A DNA stretch of 46,700 bases. Source: Actinomycetota bacterium. GTDB taxonomy: Bacteria > Actinomycetota > Actinomycetes > Nanopelagicales > Nanopelagicaceae. Below are positions 35,434 to 45,724 of this stretch, piece by piece. Below the pieces are notes generated by a model. The model made no database searches. It saw only the letters and a program-made list of their open reading frames with translations, and was not told the origin of the DNA. Within the stretch, counting starts at the first letter, position 1; every line of letters begins with the position of its first letter. The position numbers were made by a program, and so were the translations under genes. The stretch spans positions 1 to 46,700 of the forward strand of contig WLQG01000007.1 of the NCBI GenBank assembly GCA_009698445.1, read 5' to 3'.

Positions 35434-35927
35434 GAAAGTTTAATAATAGATTTCAGCCAGTCATTACTCTGGTTTCACGTTTGCTACTTGGTGGAGTGTT
35501 ACTAGTTGCTGGCGGGTTAAAGGCTTTCAAACCAGATGAATCTGCAGGCGCGGTTGCAGCGTACAAAATTCTTCCAACAAATATCGCCCATCTCATGGGC
35601 TATGCATTGCCATGGTTAGAAATTGCAATTGGTGTGCTGTTAATTATTGGTCTCTCTGCACGATTGGCTGCAGTGATTGGTGCAGCAGTGATGCTGATTT
35701 TTGTGGCCGCAATTATTTCAGTCTGGGTCCGTGGAATACTCATTGATTGTGGTTGCTTTGGCGGCGGGGGAGCCGTAGATCCAAGCAAAGCTGCCCAAGT
35801 GCACCGGGCTTATCTATTGGAAATTATGCGCGATTTAGGGTTGGCAATGACGGGCATATATCTATACTTTTTCCCATATGGACTATTAAGTGTTGAGAAA
35901 CCACTTCAGAAAATCGAGGAGCAGTAA
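35430..35927 (+). CDS. MauE/DoxX-family membrane protein
   Basis: This 165-residue protein has four probable membrane helices (about 11-30, 52-72, 77-100, 128-150) and fits the MauE/DoxX/DoxD group. A Cys-Gly-Cys motif (C107, C109) lies in a short loop between helices 3 and 4 (DCGCFGGGG), suggesting thiol redox activity at the membrane. MauE-like proteins often pair with a DsbA-like thioredoxin-fold protein, and exactly such a gene follows with a one-base TAATG overlap. A vitamin K epoxide reductase-like function as electron acceptor is an inference. Confidence 0.85.
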   Translation: MRKFNNRFQPVITLVSRLLLGGVLLVAGGLKAFKPDESAGAVAAYKILPTNIAHLMGYALPWLEIAIGVLLIIGLSARLAAVIGAAVMLIFVAAIISVWVRGILIDCGCFGGGGAVDPSKAAQVHRAYLLEIMRDLGLAMTGIYLYFFPYGLLSVEKPLQKIEEQ

Positions 35928-36646
35928 TGGCAAAGCAGGTTAAGGCAACTAAAGCATCTGGCGGAGACAATTTCACTCGATGGTTAGTAATCGGCATGGT
36001 CACTCTTGTTGTTGCAACAGGCGCTATTTTTAGCGTTGTAGGTCAAAAGACCAAAGCTAATGAATCTTTTGCTGCCTTAAATAATTTTAAAGTAGGCGCT
36101 CCGGTTTCTGCAAGCGTTGATGTAGCTAATGGTTCTGGAATTACGATTAACACTGGCGCCGCCAAAACTATCGATTTATGGGAAGACCCACAGTGCCCAA
36201 TCTGTAATACATTTGAAGGCGCGAATGGTGCATACATTGATGATTTAGTCCGCACAAAGAAAGCTAATGTTGTTTACCACGTACTTTCATTTCTCGGCAA
36301 TGAATCAGTTACTGCGGCAAATGCCGCATATTGTGCGGCCGATGAGGGGCACTATTTAGATTTCCACAAAGCCATGTACATGGTTCAACCTGCACTTGAA
36401 AACTCTGGTTTTTATACACCCAAGAATTTAGTAAAAATCGGCGGGTATGTTGGGCTTACGTCTAATAAGTTTGTCGACTGTGTTACTAAAGGTTCAAAGC
36501 TAGATCAAGTTAAAGCAGCTTATGACTCAATGGCGAAATACAACGTTAAGGGAACTCCAACTGTATTTTTCAATGGGAAGTTGTGGGAGCGCAAGAACAG
36601 CGGCTTTGTACTTGACGAGTTCTCCGCAGCGTTCGAGGCAAGTTAA
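35927..36646 (+). CDS. Membrane-anchored DsbA-like thiol-disulfide oxidoreductase
   Basis: The 239-residue protein has a short cytoplasmic N-terminus, one membrane anchor (about 18-39), and an extracytoplasmic thioredoxin-fold domain with the active site C90-P-I-C93 after LWEDPQ. The cis-proline motif GTPTVFFNG is near residue 213. Two further cysteines occur (in AAYCAADE and FVDCVTKG). It should form or shuffle disulfides in exported proteins, as do other actinobacterial DsbA-like proteins. GAGGAG inside the upstream gene is its ribosome-binding site. It is the partner of the preceding MauE-like protein by context. Confidence 0.9.
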   Translation: MAKQVKATKASGGDNFTRWLVIGMVTLVVATGAIFSVVGQKTKANESFAALNNFKVGAPVSASVDVANGSGITINTGAAKTIDLWEDPQCPICNTFEGANGAYIDDLVRTKKANVVYHVLSFLGNESVTAANAAYCAADEGHYLDFHKAMYMVQPALENSGFYTPKNLVKIGGYVGLTSNKFVDCVTKGSKLDQVKAAYDSMAKYNVKGTPTVFFNGKLWERKNSGFVLDEFSAAFEAS

Positions 36647-36649
36647 ACC

Positions 36650-37456
36650 TTGATTCGGGCAATCCCATCACCAACTATTTCGACGTTGGAGTTGGGTCCA
36701 TTCACATTTCATCATTACGCCTTATGCATAATCGCCGGAATTGCAATTGCCATTTGGCTTGGTGATAAACGCTTTTGTGCTCGCGCAATCAATGGCAAAT
36801 CTGTGGTTTCAGAAGTTGCAATCACAGCCGTTCCATTTGGAATTCTTGGTGGTCGCATCTATCACGTAATCACATCGCCTGATGCGTATTTTGGTGCAGG
36901 CGGACACCCTTTAGATGCCTTCAAAATTTGGCAAGGTGGGCTTGGAATTTGGGGTGCAATTTCGTTAGGCGCAGCAGCAGCATGGTTTCGCTACGGTCAG
37001 TTACTGAAAAAGATTGAACTTCCACCCTTTGCTATTTTTCTAGATTCTCTTGTACCAGGTGTTTTATTTGCTCAAGCCATAGGCAGATTTGGAAATTGGT
37101 TTAACATCGAACTCTTTGGTAGACCCTTACAAGCACCTTGGGCGTTGGAAGTTCCTTTACGTTTTCGCCCGTCGGGATATTCAGCAGTTGAAACTTTCCA
37201 TCCAACGTTTCTATACGAATCAATATGGTGCACGTTATTAGCCTTCGTACTCATTAAATATGCGCATCGATTAAAGCCGGGTCAGACTTTCACACTGTAT
37301 GCCTTGGGTTATTCGATTGGTCGCCTTGTGATCGAATCGATTCGTATTGATACTGCTCACACAATTGCCGGGTTGCGCTTAAATATCTGGGTCAGCTTGC
37401 TTGTAATTGTCGGTGCGGCGCTAACTTTTGCCAGACAATCAAAGAAAGTGCAATAG
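36650..37456 (+). CDS. lgt: Prolipoprotein diacylglyceryl transferase Lgt
   Basis: Lgt attaches diacylglycerol from phosphatidylglycerol to the lipobox cysteine, the step before LspA. The 268-residue protein has about seven hydrophobic helices, GFHHYAL-like FTFHHYALCIIAGI early on, GGRIYHV, and the Lgt signature IGRFGNWFNIELFG with its essential Arg and Asn residues, then HPTFLYES. Translation starts at a TTG three bases after dsbA. It closes the long hisD-lgt run; lgt after trpA is a common actinobacterial order. Confidence 0.95.
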   Translation: MIRAIPSPTISTLELGPFTFHHYALCIIAGIAIAIWLGDKRFCARAINGKSVVSEVAITAVPFGILGGRIYHVITSPDAYFGAGGHPLDAFKIWQGGLGIWGAISLGAAAAWFRYGQLLKKIELPPFAIFLDSLVPGVLFAQAIGRFGNWFNIELFGRPLQAPWALEVPLRFRPSGYSAVETFHPTFLYESIWCTLLAFVLIKYAHRLKPGQTFTLYALGYSIGRLVIESIRIDTAHTIAGLRLNIWVSLLVIVGAALTFARQSKKVQ

Positions 37457-37464
37457 CTTTCGGG

Positions 37465-37470
37465 TAGGCT
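37465..37470 (+). promoter_or_regulatory. Candidate leaderless promoter of the VIT-family gene (-10 TAGGCT)
   Basis: TAGGCT ends 7 nt before the ATG at 37478 in the 21 bp gap after lgt. There is no Shine-Dalgarno sequence and no good -35, so this rests only on the recurrent TANNNT spacing seen elsewhere in the window. Confidence 0.28.
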
Positions 37471-37477
37471 AATTTCC

Positions 37478-38185
37478 ATGGCCCTAGAAGATGTTTATCA
37501 ACGCAATCTGCACCACCGTACTCATCGTGCGGGTTGGTTGCGTGCGGCAGTTTTAGGTGCAAACGATGGATTAGTTTCAACTGCATCTCTCATGATTGGT
37601 GTTGCAGCTGCTGGTAAAAATGATTTCCTTATTACTGCAGGACTTGCAGGAATCTCCGCAGGCGCTATGTCTATGGCTGTAGGTGAGTATGTTTCAGTTC
37701 GTTCGCAAAATGATGTCGAAGAATCAGATCGATTATTAGAGATTGAACATTTAGCTGCAGACCCCGAGGGCGAACTCATCGAGTTACAACATATCTATAT
37801 TGAACGAGGCCTTTCACCAGAGCTTGCAATGACTGTCGCACAAGAGATGCACAAAAAAGATCCCCTTGCTGCGCATTTGCGTGATGAACTTGGTCAACAC
37901 CCACATACAAAAGCCAAGCCAGTCCAAGCAGCGATTGCCTCTGCATTAAGTTTTACGGTCGGTGGCTTTGTTCCTTTTGTTGGTGCCTTTGCTCCAACGT
38001 TAGGCGCTAAGGCGTGGAGCATTGTCATTTTCACGGTAGCCGGCCTTGTGCTTACTGGAATTGTGAGCGCTCGTACTGCTGGTTCAAAAGTTCTCATACC
38101 AACCATTCGCGTGATCATTGGTGGATGCCTTGGCATGCTCATCACCGCGGCCATTGGTCAGATTGCCCACGTTTCAGGGATTTAA
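37478..38185 (+). CDS. VIT1/CCC1-family iron/manganese transporter
   Basis: This is a 235-residue membrane protein of the VIT/CCC1 family, which moves Fe2+ or Mn2+ out of the cytosol. It begins with a polar His-rich stretch (NLHHRTHRAG), then LGANDGLVSTASLMIGV and AGAMSMAVGEYVSVRSQNDVE, the family signature. A cytosolic Glu-rich metal-binding region (about 85-145) follows, then three C-terminal helices with GGFVPFVGAF. In bacteria it should export excess metal to the outside. It is not coupled by overlap to lgt or gltB and may be its own unit. Confidence 0.92.
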   Translation: MALEDVYQRNLHHRTHRAGWLRAAVLGANDGLVSTASLMIGVAAAGKNDFLITAGLAGISAGAMSMAVGEYVSVRSQNDVEESDRLLEIEHLAADPEGELIELQHIYIERGLSPELAMTVAQEMHKKDPLAAHLRDELGQHPHTKAKPVQAAIASALSFTVGGFVPFVGAFAPTLGAKAWSIVIFTVAGLVLTGIVSARTAGSKVLIPTIRVIIGGCLGMLITAAIGQIAHVSGI

Positions 38186-38282
38186 ATTCTTTTAGAGTCA
38201 GAGCTTTTGTTGCTACTCTTTGCCAGCAGTCCAGGGCCAAGGTTGTCCCGCAATTCACTTACGACAACAGGAGCTCTACGCC
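38186..38282 (+). promoter_or_regulatory. Leader region of gltBD with two small hairpins
   Basis: This 97 bp gap probably contains the gltB promoter. AGAGT..AGC/GCT..ACTCT (38194-38219) can form a bulged hairpin with only three T residues after it, a weak terminator at best; the same bases include TTTAGA (38191-38196) and TACTCT (38214-38219) at 17 bp spacing, a possible promoter. A second stem, GTTGTC (38242-38247) with GACAAC (38263-38268), abuts the AGGAG ribosome-binding site (38269-38273) of the GTG start. Confidence 0.35.
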
Positions 38283-41200
38283 GTGGCTTTGTCTTCCAAT
38301 TACCCGCAACCGCAAGGTCTTTATAACCCTGCGCAAGAACATGACGCTTGCGGTGTCGCAATGGTGGCAACGCTCAACAAAACTGCGACACATGAGATCG
38401 TAGAAAAAGCTTTAACTGCATTGCGTAACCTTGAACATCGCGGTGCATCAGGTGCTGAACCAGATAGCGGTGATGGAGCTGGAATACTTATTCGAATTCC
38501 CGATAAGTTTTTTCAAGAAGTTACTGAATTTGAATTGCCAGCCGTAGGTACTTATGCCACTGGAATCGCATTTGTAGAAAAAGGTGCAGAGGTAAAAGGC
38601 GCAATTGAAAAGCTTGCAACAGAAGAAGGTTTAAAGATTTTAGGTTGGCGCGAACTTCCTATTAACTCCACTTCACTTGGCAAAACTGCGCTTTCTGTTA
38701 TGCCAAATTTTCAGCAGTTATTTATATCAGGAGTAAATGGTGAATCTGGGTTAGCTCTTGATCGTCTAGCATTCTGTTTACGCAAACGCGCCGAACATGG
38801 GCTCAAACTGTATTTCCCTTCCCTTTCTTCTCAGACAATTGTTTACAAGGGAATGCTTACAACTGGGCAGCTAGAAGAGTTTTTTCTAGATTTATCAGAT
38901 GTACGAGTTGAATCTCCGCTGGCATTAGTTCACTCACGCTTTTCAACAAATACTTTCCCATCATGGCCACTTGCCCATCCATATCGTTTCATTGCACATA
39001 ATGGTGAAATTAATACAGTTAAGGGAAACCGAAACTGGATGCGTGCGCGCGAATCCTTGCTTGAAAGTGATGTGATTCCAGGAGATCTTAAGCGTTTATT
39101 TCCTATTGTTGAAATGTCGGGTAGTGACTCTGCATCATTTGATGAAGTCCTAGAATTACTTTATTTAGGTGGACGCTCGTTGCCACACGCAGTTTTGATG
39201 ATGATTCCCGAGGCTTGGGAAAATCACGAAACCATGCCGCAAAATCGCCGTGACTTCTATGCATTCCACGCGTCGTTAATGGAACCTTGGGATGGACCTG
39301 CATGTGTGACATTTACTGATGGGCACCAAGTTGGCGCAGTACTTGATCGCAACGGATTGCGTCCATCACGTTTTTGGGTAACTAACGATGGCCTTGTAGT
39401 TCTTGCTTCTGAGGTTGGCGTTTTAGATATTCCTGCAGAAAATATTGCCCGCAAGGGTCGATTGCAACCAGGCAAGATGTTCTTAGTTGATATTGAGGCT
39501 GGGCGCATTATTGAAGATGGTGAAATTAAGGATGAATTAGCTGCAGCGGCTCCTTATAGCGACTGGTTACATGCAGGGATGGTTAAGTTAAGTGATCTCC
39601 CATCACGCGAGCACATTGTTTATCCGCACTCATCAGTGTTGCGCCGTCAACGCGCATTTGGTTACACAGAAGAAGAAGTTCGAATCCTTATTACACCTAT
39701 GGCTAAAAATGGTTTAGAGGCTTTGGGTTCGATGGGAACAGATACTCCCATTGCAGCTCTATCCGATAAGCCACGTTTGATTTTTGATTATTTCTCACAA
39801 CTATTTGCTCAAGTTACTAATCCACCTCTTGATGCGATTCGAGAAGAGCTAGTCACAAGCCTTGGAACTTCAATGGGTCCAGAGCACAACTTGTTAGACC
39901 CAGGCCCGAGTAGCTGTCGCCAAATTTCTTTAGCTTTTCCGGTGATTGATAATGATGAGCTCGCAAAAATTATTCACGTTAACGCTGATGGTGATTATCC
40001 TGGCTTGAGCGCACACGTTATTCGCGGGCTATTTTTTGTGGCCGATGGGGGAGATTCATTACGTGAACGTTTAGAAGAAATTAAAGCCGAAGTATCACAA
40101 GCAATCAGTGAAGGTGCTCGCATTATTGTTCTTTCAGATCGAGATGCTGACGCTGAAGAAGCACCGATTCCATCGCTACTTCTCACTTCTGCAGTTCATC
40201 ATCATTTGATCCGCGAGAAAACACGCACCAAAGTTGGCCTAGTTATCGAAGCCGGTGATGTTCGCGAAGTTCATCACGTGGCATTGTTGATTGGGTATGG
40301 TGCTGCAGCCGTTAATCCGTACCTAGCTATGGAAACTGCTGAAGATTTAGTGTTGCAAGGTGTCATTACTGGAATTACTCCGGAAAAGGCTGTGCGCAAT
40401 TTAATTAAGAGCTTAGGCAAAGGCGTCCTCAAGGTGATGTCCAAAATGGGTATTAGCACAATCGCTTCCTACACAGGTGCTCAAGTTTTTGAAGCAATTG
40501 GATTGAGCAAAGAAGTTGTTGATGAGTACTTCGTCGGCACGACATCGCGTTTGGGTGGCGTCAGTCTGGATGTAATTGCACAAGAAACTATTGCGCGTCA
40601 CCACATTGCATATCCACCTGGGGGAGCAATACCAGGAACAAAGCGACTTCCAATCGGCGGGGAATACCAATGGCGTCGCGAAGGTGAACCGCACCTCTTT
40701 GACCCAGAGACTGTCTTTACTTTGCAGCACTCAACTCGCAATAAGCGCTATGACATATTTAAGCGTTACACCAACCGCGTTAATGATCAAAGTGCACGTT
40801 TAATGACGTTACGTGGGTTATTTGAATTTAATGATCATGTGCGTCCATCAATCTCAATTGATGAAGTGGAATCCGTGTCAGAAATTGTTAAGCGTTTTTC
40901 AACTGGCGCAATGTCATATGGGTCAGTTTCACAAGAAGTTCATGAAACTTTAGCCATTGCAATGAATCGTATTGGCGGAAAATCCAATACTGGTGAAGGT
41001 GGGGAAGATCCAGAACGTTACTTGCCGATGGCTAATGGGGATTCAAAGCGCTCAGCTATCAAGCAAGTTGCTTCGGGCCGATTTGGTGTTACTAGTGATT
41101 ACCTTGTTAACTCGGATGATATTCAAATCAAAATTGCACAAGGAGCCAAGCCCGGTGAAGGTGGACAGTTGCCTGGTAACAAGGTTTATCCATGGGTTGC

Positions 41201-42800
41201 AAAAGTACGTTATTCAACCCCCGGCGTTGGGCTAATCTCTCCGCCGCCGCATCATGATATTTATTCCATTGAAGATTTAGCCCAACTCATTCATGATTTA
41301 AAGAATGCAAATAAGAATGCACGTGTACACGTCAAACTTGTTGCAGAAGTTGGCGTCGGAACCGTTGCTGCTGGAGTAAGTAAGGCTCACGCAGATGTTG
41401 TTCTTATTTCTGGTCATGATGGTGGAACCGGAGCTTCTCCGTTGACATCCCTGAAGCATGCTGGGGCGCCATGGGAACTTGGGTTAGCTGAAACTCAGCA
41501 AACCCTTTTGCTTAATAATCTTCGCGATCGCATTGTTGTTCAAACTGATGGCCAACTAAAAACTGGTCGTGATGTTGTTATTGCCGCCCTTCTTGGAGCA
41601 GAAGAGTTTGGATTTGCAACTGCGCCACTAGTTGTTTCAGGGTGCATCATGATGCGTGTGTGTCATCTTGATACCTGCCCTGTGGGTGTTGCGACACAAA
41701 ACCCAGAGCTTCGTAAGCGCTTTAGTGGCAAGCCAGAGTTCGTTGAAACTTTCTTTGAGTACATAGCCGAAGAAGTCCGCGAAATTTTGGCAAGCTTGGG
41801 CTTTAAGACTTTGCTAGAAGCAGTTGGTCATGTCGAGTATCTCAATACCAAGGCAGCGGTTGAACATTGGAAGGCCAGTGGCTTAGATCTTGCACCACTC
41901 CTTCTACGCCCAGATGTTGTAAGTCCGTTGCACAACACGACTAAGCAAGACCACGGTCTAGATGCAGCCCTGGATAACACGTTGATTAAATTGTCTGAAG
42001 CAGCATTAGCGCGAAAAGAATTAGTGCGCATTGATCTTCCAGTACGAAATGTAAATCGCACGGTCGGAACTATGCTGGGCGCAGAAATTACTCGTCTGCA
42101 TGGTGGATCAGGACTTCCCGATGACACAATCGATGTAACTCTGCACGGTTCAGCTGGACAGTCTCTGGGTGCTTTTATTCCACGCGGTCTGACAATTCGC
42201 TTATTTGGAGATTCAAATGATTATGTTGGAAAGGGAATCTCAGGCGGTCGAGTGATTGTTCGACCGGATGAAAAGTCAGCATTTAAATCTTCCGAAAATG
42301 TTATTGCTGGAAATGTCATCGGTTACGGTGCAACTTCAGGACAGATAATGATTCGAGGAGTTGTCGGAGAACGTTTCTGTGTCCGTAACTCTGGGGCCAC
42401 TGCAATTGTTGAAGGAATTGGTGATCACGGGTGTGAATACATGACTGGTGGAACCGTTGTTGTTCTTGGTCGCACCGGCCGAAATTTTGCTGCAGGTATG
42501 TCCGGGGGGCGTGCATTTGTATTGGATCTTGATCCGATGAATGTAAATGCAGATATGGTCGATATCCTGGCAGTTCCTGTAGATCAGAAAGAGAGCCTGC
42601 GCGCACTCATTAGTGCATTTGCTGATGAAACTAGTTCGGCAGTCGCTCTTGAACTATTGAAAGATTGGGAAAGCGCGCTCAATCGAATCTCACTAGTAAT
42701 GCCTCGCGACTATGCGCGAGTTTTAGAAGCAATGGCGCGAGCTACCCGCGAAGGTTTACCAGTTGATGCATTAGTGATGGAGGTTGCAGCAAATGGCTGA
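38283..42800 (+). CDS. gltB: Glutamate synthase large subunit GltB
   Basis: GltB is the large subunit of GOGAT, turning glutamine and 2-oxoglutarate into two glutamates. From the GTG at 38283, which follows AGGAG, the protein has 1505 residues and a 22-residue propeptide before the nucleophile C23 (HDACGVA), the expected arrangement of class II amidotransferases. Upstream in-frame ATG at 38220 would lengthen the propeptide and lacks a ribosome-binding site. The synthase domain contains [10 protein letters not shown] and [14 protein letters not shown], then [10 protein letters not shown]. The 3Fe-4S cysteines lie in [17 protein letters not shown]-terminal beta-helix domain is evident from its Gly-rich repeats. 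Confidence 0.96.
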   Translation: MALSSNYPQPQGLYNPAQEHDACGVAMVATLNKTATHEIVEKALTALRNLEHRGASGAEPDSGDGAGILIRIPDKFFQEVTEFELPAVGTYATGIAFVEKGAEVKGAIEKLATEEGLKILGWRELPINSTSLGKTALSVMPNFQQLFISGVNGESGLALDRLAFCLRKRAEHGLKLYFPSLSSQTIVYKGMLTTGQLEEFFLDLSDVRVESPLALVHSRFSTNTFPSWPLAHPYRFIAHNGEINTVKGNRNWMRARESLLESDVIPGDLKRLFPIVEMSGSDSASFDEVLELLYLGGRSLPHAVLMMIPEAWENHETMPQNRRDFYAFHASLMEPWDGPACVTFTDGHQVGAVLDRNGLRPSRFWVTNDGLVVLASEVGVLDIPAENIARKGRLQPGKMFLVDIEAGRIIEDGEIKDELAAAAPYSDWLHAGMVKLSDLPSREHIVYPHSSVLRRQRAFGYTEEEVRILITPMAKNGLEALGSMGTDTPIAALSDKPRLIFDYFSQLFAQVTNPPLDAIREELVTSLGTSMGPEHNLLDPGPSSCRQISLAFPVIDNDELAKIIHVNADGDYPGLSAHVIRGLFFVADGGDSLRERLEEIKAEVSQAISEGARIIVLSDRDADAEEAPIPSLLLTSAVHHHLIREKTRTKVGLVIEAGDVREVHHVALLIGYGAAAVNPYLAMETAEDLVLQGVITGITPEKAVRNLIKSLGKGVLKVMSKMGISTIASYTGAQVFEAIGLSKEVVDEYFVGTTSRLGGVSLDVIAQETIARHHIAYPPGGAIPGTKRLPIGGEYQWRREGEPHLFDPETVFTLQHSTRNKRYDIFKRYTNRVNDQSARLMTLRGLFEFNDHVRPSISIDEVESVSEIVKRFSTGAMSYGSVSQEVHETLAIAMNRIGGKSNTGEGGEDPERYLPMANGDSKRSAIKQVASGRFGVTSDYLVNSDDIQIKIAQGAKPGEGGQLPGNKVYPWVAKVRYSTPGVGLISPPPHHDIYSIEDLAQLIHDLKNANKNARVHVKLVAEVGVGTVAAGVSKAHADVVLISGHDGGTGASPLTSLKHAGAPWELGLAETQQTLLLNNLRDRIVVQTDGQLKTGRDVVIAALLGAEEFGFATAPLVVSGCIMMRVCHLDTCPVGVATQNPELRKRFSGKPEFVETFFEYIAEEVREILASLGFKTLLEAVGHVEYLNTKAAVEHWKASGLDLAPLLLRPDVVSPLHNTTKQDHGLDAALDNTLIKLSEAALARKELVRIDLPVRNVNRTVGTMLGAEITRLHGGSGLPDDTIDVTLHGSAGQSLGAFIPRGLTIRLFGDSNDYVGKGISGGRVIVRPDEKSAFKSSENVIAGNVIGYGATSGQIMIRGVVGERFCVRNSGATAIVEGIGDHGCEYMTGGTVVVLGRTGRNFAAGMSGGRAFVLDLDPMNVNADMVDILAVPVDQKESLRALISAFADETSSAVALELLKDWESALNRISLVMPRDYARVLEAMARATREGLPVDALVMEVAANG

Positions 42801-44247
42801 TCCAAAGGGATTTATGACTACAGCGCGCGAAGTTCCAACTCGGCGACCAGTTGATGTGCGAATTCAGGATTGGCGCGAAGTCTATGAACCACAGAGCTTT
42901 GAACATCTGCAGAAACAAGCAGGCCGATGCATGGACTGTGGAATTCCTTTTTGCCATTCCGGATGCCCGCTTGGCAATTTAATCCCCGAATGGAACGACT
43001 TGATTTGGCGCGGTGACAAGGTTGAAGCAATTAACCGCTTACATGCCACAAATAATTTTCCTGAGTTCACTGGTCGTTTATGTCCGGCACCGTGTGAAAC
43101 TGCCTGTGTTGTTGCAATCAATCGTGATGCGGTAACTATTAAGCAAGTTGAGCTCCGAACAATTGAAGAAGCTTTTGATGCTGGGCAGGTAATTCCCCTT
43201 GCACCGGATCGCATCACTGGAAAGACAGTTGCAGTTGTTGGTTCTGGCCCAGCTGGCTTAGCGGCAGCTCAACAGCTTACGCGCGCAGGTCATACCGTAG
43301 CCGTGTTCGAGCGCGCAGATAAAATTGGTGGATTGCTTCGCTATGGAATTCCAGAATTTAAAATGGAAAAACACATTCTTGATCGCCGTTTGTCGCAAAT
43401 GGAAAAAGAGGGAACACGCTTTCGCGCCGGCGTAGATGTTGGTACTGAAGTAACTGGCGCAGACCTTCGCAAAAAATATGATGCGATTGTCTTGGCCGTT
43501 GGCGCAACCAAATGGCGAGACTTACCAGTTCCTGGTCGCGAATTAAAAGGAATTTACCAAGCCATGGAGTTCTTGCCCTGGGGTAATAGGCAAGCGTTGG
43601 GTGAAATTGATGTCTCACCAATAAATGTTGCAGGCAAGCACGTAGTTATTCTTGGTGGCGGCGACACTGGTGCCGATTGCTTGGGTACTTCTATCCGCCA
43701 GGGCGCTGCCAGTATCACCCAACTTGAAATTATGCCGCGTCCAAGTGACGAGCGACCAGATTCACAACCATGGCCGACCTACCCAATGATTTATCGGGTA
43801 TCAAGTGCGCACGAAGAAGATGACAACCGTATGTTTTCTGTCAGCACAGAAGAATTTCTAGGTGATGCCGATGGAAACCTACGTGCGATTCGCGTTGTTG
43901 AAACTAAGTTTGAAAATGGAAAATTCGAACCAGTAGCGAACTCACAAAAGGAAATACCAGCTGATTTTGTATTTCTTGCAATGGGCTTCACCGGTCCTGA
44001 GCAATCTGATCTCATTAAGCAATTAGAAGTAAAATTGGATGATCGCGGAAACATCGCACGTAACTCTGATTTTGAAACGAGTGAAGAAGGAATCTTCGTT
44101 GCAGGAGATGCTGGGCGCGGGCAATCACTTATCGTTTGGGCAATTGCAGAAGGAAGAAGTGCAGCAGCATCTGTTGATAGATATCTCACTGGAGAGACGC
44201 AGCTGCCGTCACCGATTGAGCCCACAACACGCCAACTAATGGTTTAA
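42793..44247 (+). CDS. gltD: Glutamate synthase small subunit GltD
   Basis: GltD supplies electrons from NAD(P)H to GltB through FAD and iron-sulfur clusters. The ATG at 42793, 9 nt after GGAGG, gives 484 residues; a TTG three codons upstream is less well placed. N-terminal cysteine clusters are seen in [17 protein letters not shown] and [10 protein letters not shown]. The FAD loop [15 protein letters not shown] is near residue 150 and a second dinucleotide fold [13 protein letters not shown] near 285. The late [19 protein letters not shown] binds FAD. It overlaps gltB by 8 bp. Confidence 0.97.
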   Translation: MADPKGFMTTAREVPTRRPVDVRIQDWREVYEPQSFEHLQKQAGRCMDCGIPFCHSGCPLGNLIPEWNDLIWRGDKVEAINRLHATNNFPEFTGRLCPAPCETACVVAINRDAVTIKQVELRTIEEAFDAGQVIPLAPDRITGKTVAVVGSGPAGLAAAQQLTRAGHTVAVFERADKIGGLLRYGIPEFKMEKHILDRRLSQMEKEGTRFRAGVDVGTEVTGADLRKKYDAIVLAVGATKWRDLPVPGRELKGIYQAMEFLPWGNRQALGEIDVSPINVAGKHVVILGGGDTGADCLGTSIRQGAASITQLEIMPRPSDERPDSQPWPTYPMIYRVSSAHEEDDNRMFSVSTEEFLGDADGNLRAIRVVETKFENGKFEPVANSQKEIPADFVFLAMGFTGPEQSDLIKQLEVKLDDRGNIARNSDFETSEEGIFVAGDAGRGQSLIVWAIAEGRSAAASVDRYLTGETQLPSPIEPTTRQLMV

Positions 44248-44250
44248 GGT
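44245..44250 (+). promoter_or_regulatory. Candidate leaderless promoter of pyk (-10 TAAGGT)
   Basis: TAAGGT overlaps the gltD stop codon and ends exactly 6 nt before the pyk ATG. The same hexamer occurs 7 nt before the DksA-like gene. AGGA next to the ATG is too close for a usual ribosome-binding site. Evidence is limited to this spacing. Confidence 0.3.
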
Positions 44251-44256
44251 AGGAAC

Positions 44257-45696
44257 ATGCGTAGAGCAAAGATTGTGTGCACGATGGGTCCAGCAGTTGA
44301 ATCTCCTGAAAAAGTTAAGGAGCTCATTGATGCTGGCATGAATATGGCTCGACTTAATCTTTCTCACGGTTCATACGAAGAACATCAAGGTCGCCTTGAT
44401 CGCGTGCGTGCTGCAGCAAAAGCTGCGGGTCGGCCAGTGGCAATCCTTGTGGATTTACAGGGACCAAAGATTCGCCTTGCTCGCTTTAAAGCGGGTCCTC
44501 ATGATTTAGCGCGTGGAGATATTTTCACAATTACAACTGACGATGTCGAAGGAACAAAAGAGCGCGTTGGAACGACATACAAGGGGTTACCGGGGGATTG
44601 CAAAGCCGGAGATCGTATTCTTATCGACGATGGAAAAGTTACAGTCGAAGTTGTCGAAGTAAAAGGAAATGACGTTGTAACTAAGGTCATTGAGCCAGGT
44701 GCAGTTAGCAATAACAAAGGAATCAACTTGCCAGGTGTAGCTGTATCGGTTCCAGCCCTGTCAACAAAAGATATTGATGATCTTCGCTGGGGGCTGCGAG
44801 CAGGTGCAGATTTTATTGCGCTCTCATTCGTGCGAAGTGCCGAAGATATAAAAGATGTCCATAAGATTATGGACGAAGAAGGAATTCGTGTTCCAGTAAT
44901 TGCCAAAATTGAAAAGCCGCAGGCAGTTGAAAATCTTGTAGGAATCGTTGAAGCTTTCGATGGCATCATGGTGGCTCGCGGAGATCTCGGCGTAGAGCTC
45001 CCAATTGAAGACGTTCCGTTGGTACAAAAGATGTGTGTTGAACTTGCCCGCGATATGGCCAAACCAGTAATCGTTGCTACACAGATGCTTGATTCCATGA
45101 TTACAAACTCACGTCCAACACGCGCCGAAGCCACAGATTGTGCAAATGCTGTCCTTGATGGCGCAGATGCGTTGATGCTTTCTGGCGAAACAAGTGTGGG
45201 CGAATTTGCAATTGAGGCCGTTGAAACAATGGCCCGCATTATTCAAAAGACTGAAGAAGGTGGACTAGACCGAATCCGCCCAATCAAAACTCCACCTCGC
45301 ACTAAGGGTGGCGCAATAACAAAAGCCGCTACAGAAGTTGGCGCAATTGTTGGTGCTAAGTATTTAGTTGCCTTTACACAAAGTGGCGATTCAGCCCGCC
45401 GAATGTCACGTCTGCGTTCCCCTATTCCAATTCTTGCAATGACGCCAGATTCGGGTACGTACAACCGATTAGCACTTTCGTGGGGCGTTGAATCTATGTT
45501 GACGCCCGTTGTTGGTGCAACCGATGAGATGGTTAAGTTAGTCGATAGCGTTTTGATCGATTCTGGTCGTGCGAGTAAAGGTGACGAAGTAATGATTGTT
45601 GCTGGATCACCTCCTGGAATTCCAGGCTCAACGAACGCGATGCGCGTTCACCGCGTAGGAGATGCAGTTGGTGGAGTGGCTGCGGCTTACCGCTAA
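44257..45696 (+). CDS. pyk: Pyruvate kinase
   Basis: Pyruvate kinase makes pyruvate and ATP from phosphoenolpyruvate and ADP, the last step of glycolysis. The 479-residue product shows RAKIVCTMGPA, MNMARLNLSHG, ILVDLQGPKIRL, and the catalytic signature IAKIEKPQAVEN with the active-site lysine. MVARGDLGVE and VIVATQMLDSMI follow. The C-terminal domain (about 345-479) is complete. It is 9 bp after gltD and is followed by the tRNA and an ANTAR regulator, a grouping also found in larger actinobacterial genomes. Confidence 0.97.
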   Translation: MRRAKIVCTMGPAVESPEKVKELIDAGMNMARLNLSHGSYEEHQGRLDRVRAAAKAAGRPVAILVDLQGPKIRLARFKAGPHDLARGDIFTITTDDVEGTKERVGTTYKGLPGDCKAGDRILIDDGKVTVEVVEVKGNDVVTKVIEPGAVSNNKGINLPGVAVSVPALSTKDIDDLRWGLRAGADFIALSFVRSAEDIKDVHKIMDEEGIRVPVIAKIEKPQAVENLVGIVEAFDGIMVARGDLGVELPIEDVPLVQKMCVELARDMAKPVIVATQMLDSMITNSRPTRAEATDCANAVLDGADALMLSGETSVGEFAIEAVETMARIIQKTEEGGLDRIRPIKTPPRTKGGAITKAATEVGAIVGAKYLVAFTQSGDSARRMSRLRSPIPILAMTPDSGTYNRLALSWGVESMLTPVVGATDEMVKLVDSVLIDSGRASKGDEVMIVAGSPPGIPGSTNAMRVHRVGDAVGGVAAAYR

Positions 45697-45724
45697 GATT
45701 GCCTCCGTTGACATATCGCTAAAG

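Noticed and set aside
38194-38221. Hairpin after the VIT-family gene as an intrinsic terminator
   Set aside because: The stem has a 3 nt bulge and only three T residues follow. I keep it only as part of the gltB leader description.
38220-38282. ATG/TTG region at 38220 as the gltB start
   Set aside because: It would give a 43-residue propeptide and has no ribosome-binding site. The GTG at 38283 has AGGAG at 9 nt and gives a normal 22-residue propeptide.
44499-45239. 246-codon open frame on the minus strand inside pyk
   Set aside because: It lies wholly antisense to a well-conserved pyruvate kinase, is Ser/Thr-rich without recognisable motifs, and reflects codon bias of the sense strand.
45708-45713. 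TTGACA before the tRNA as a -35 box
   Set aside because: The matching -10 would fall near 45731, inside the acceptor stem region of the tRNA, and reads GTACTC. The tRNA is more likely cut from the pyk transcript or uses a promoter I cannot see.
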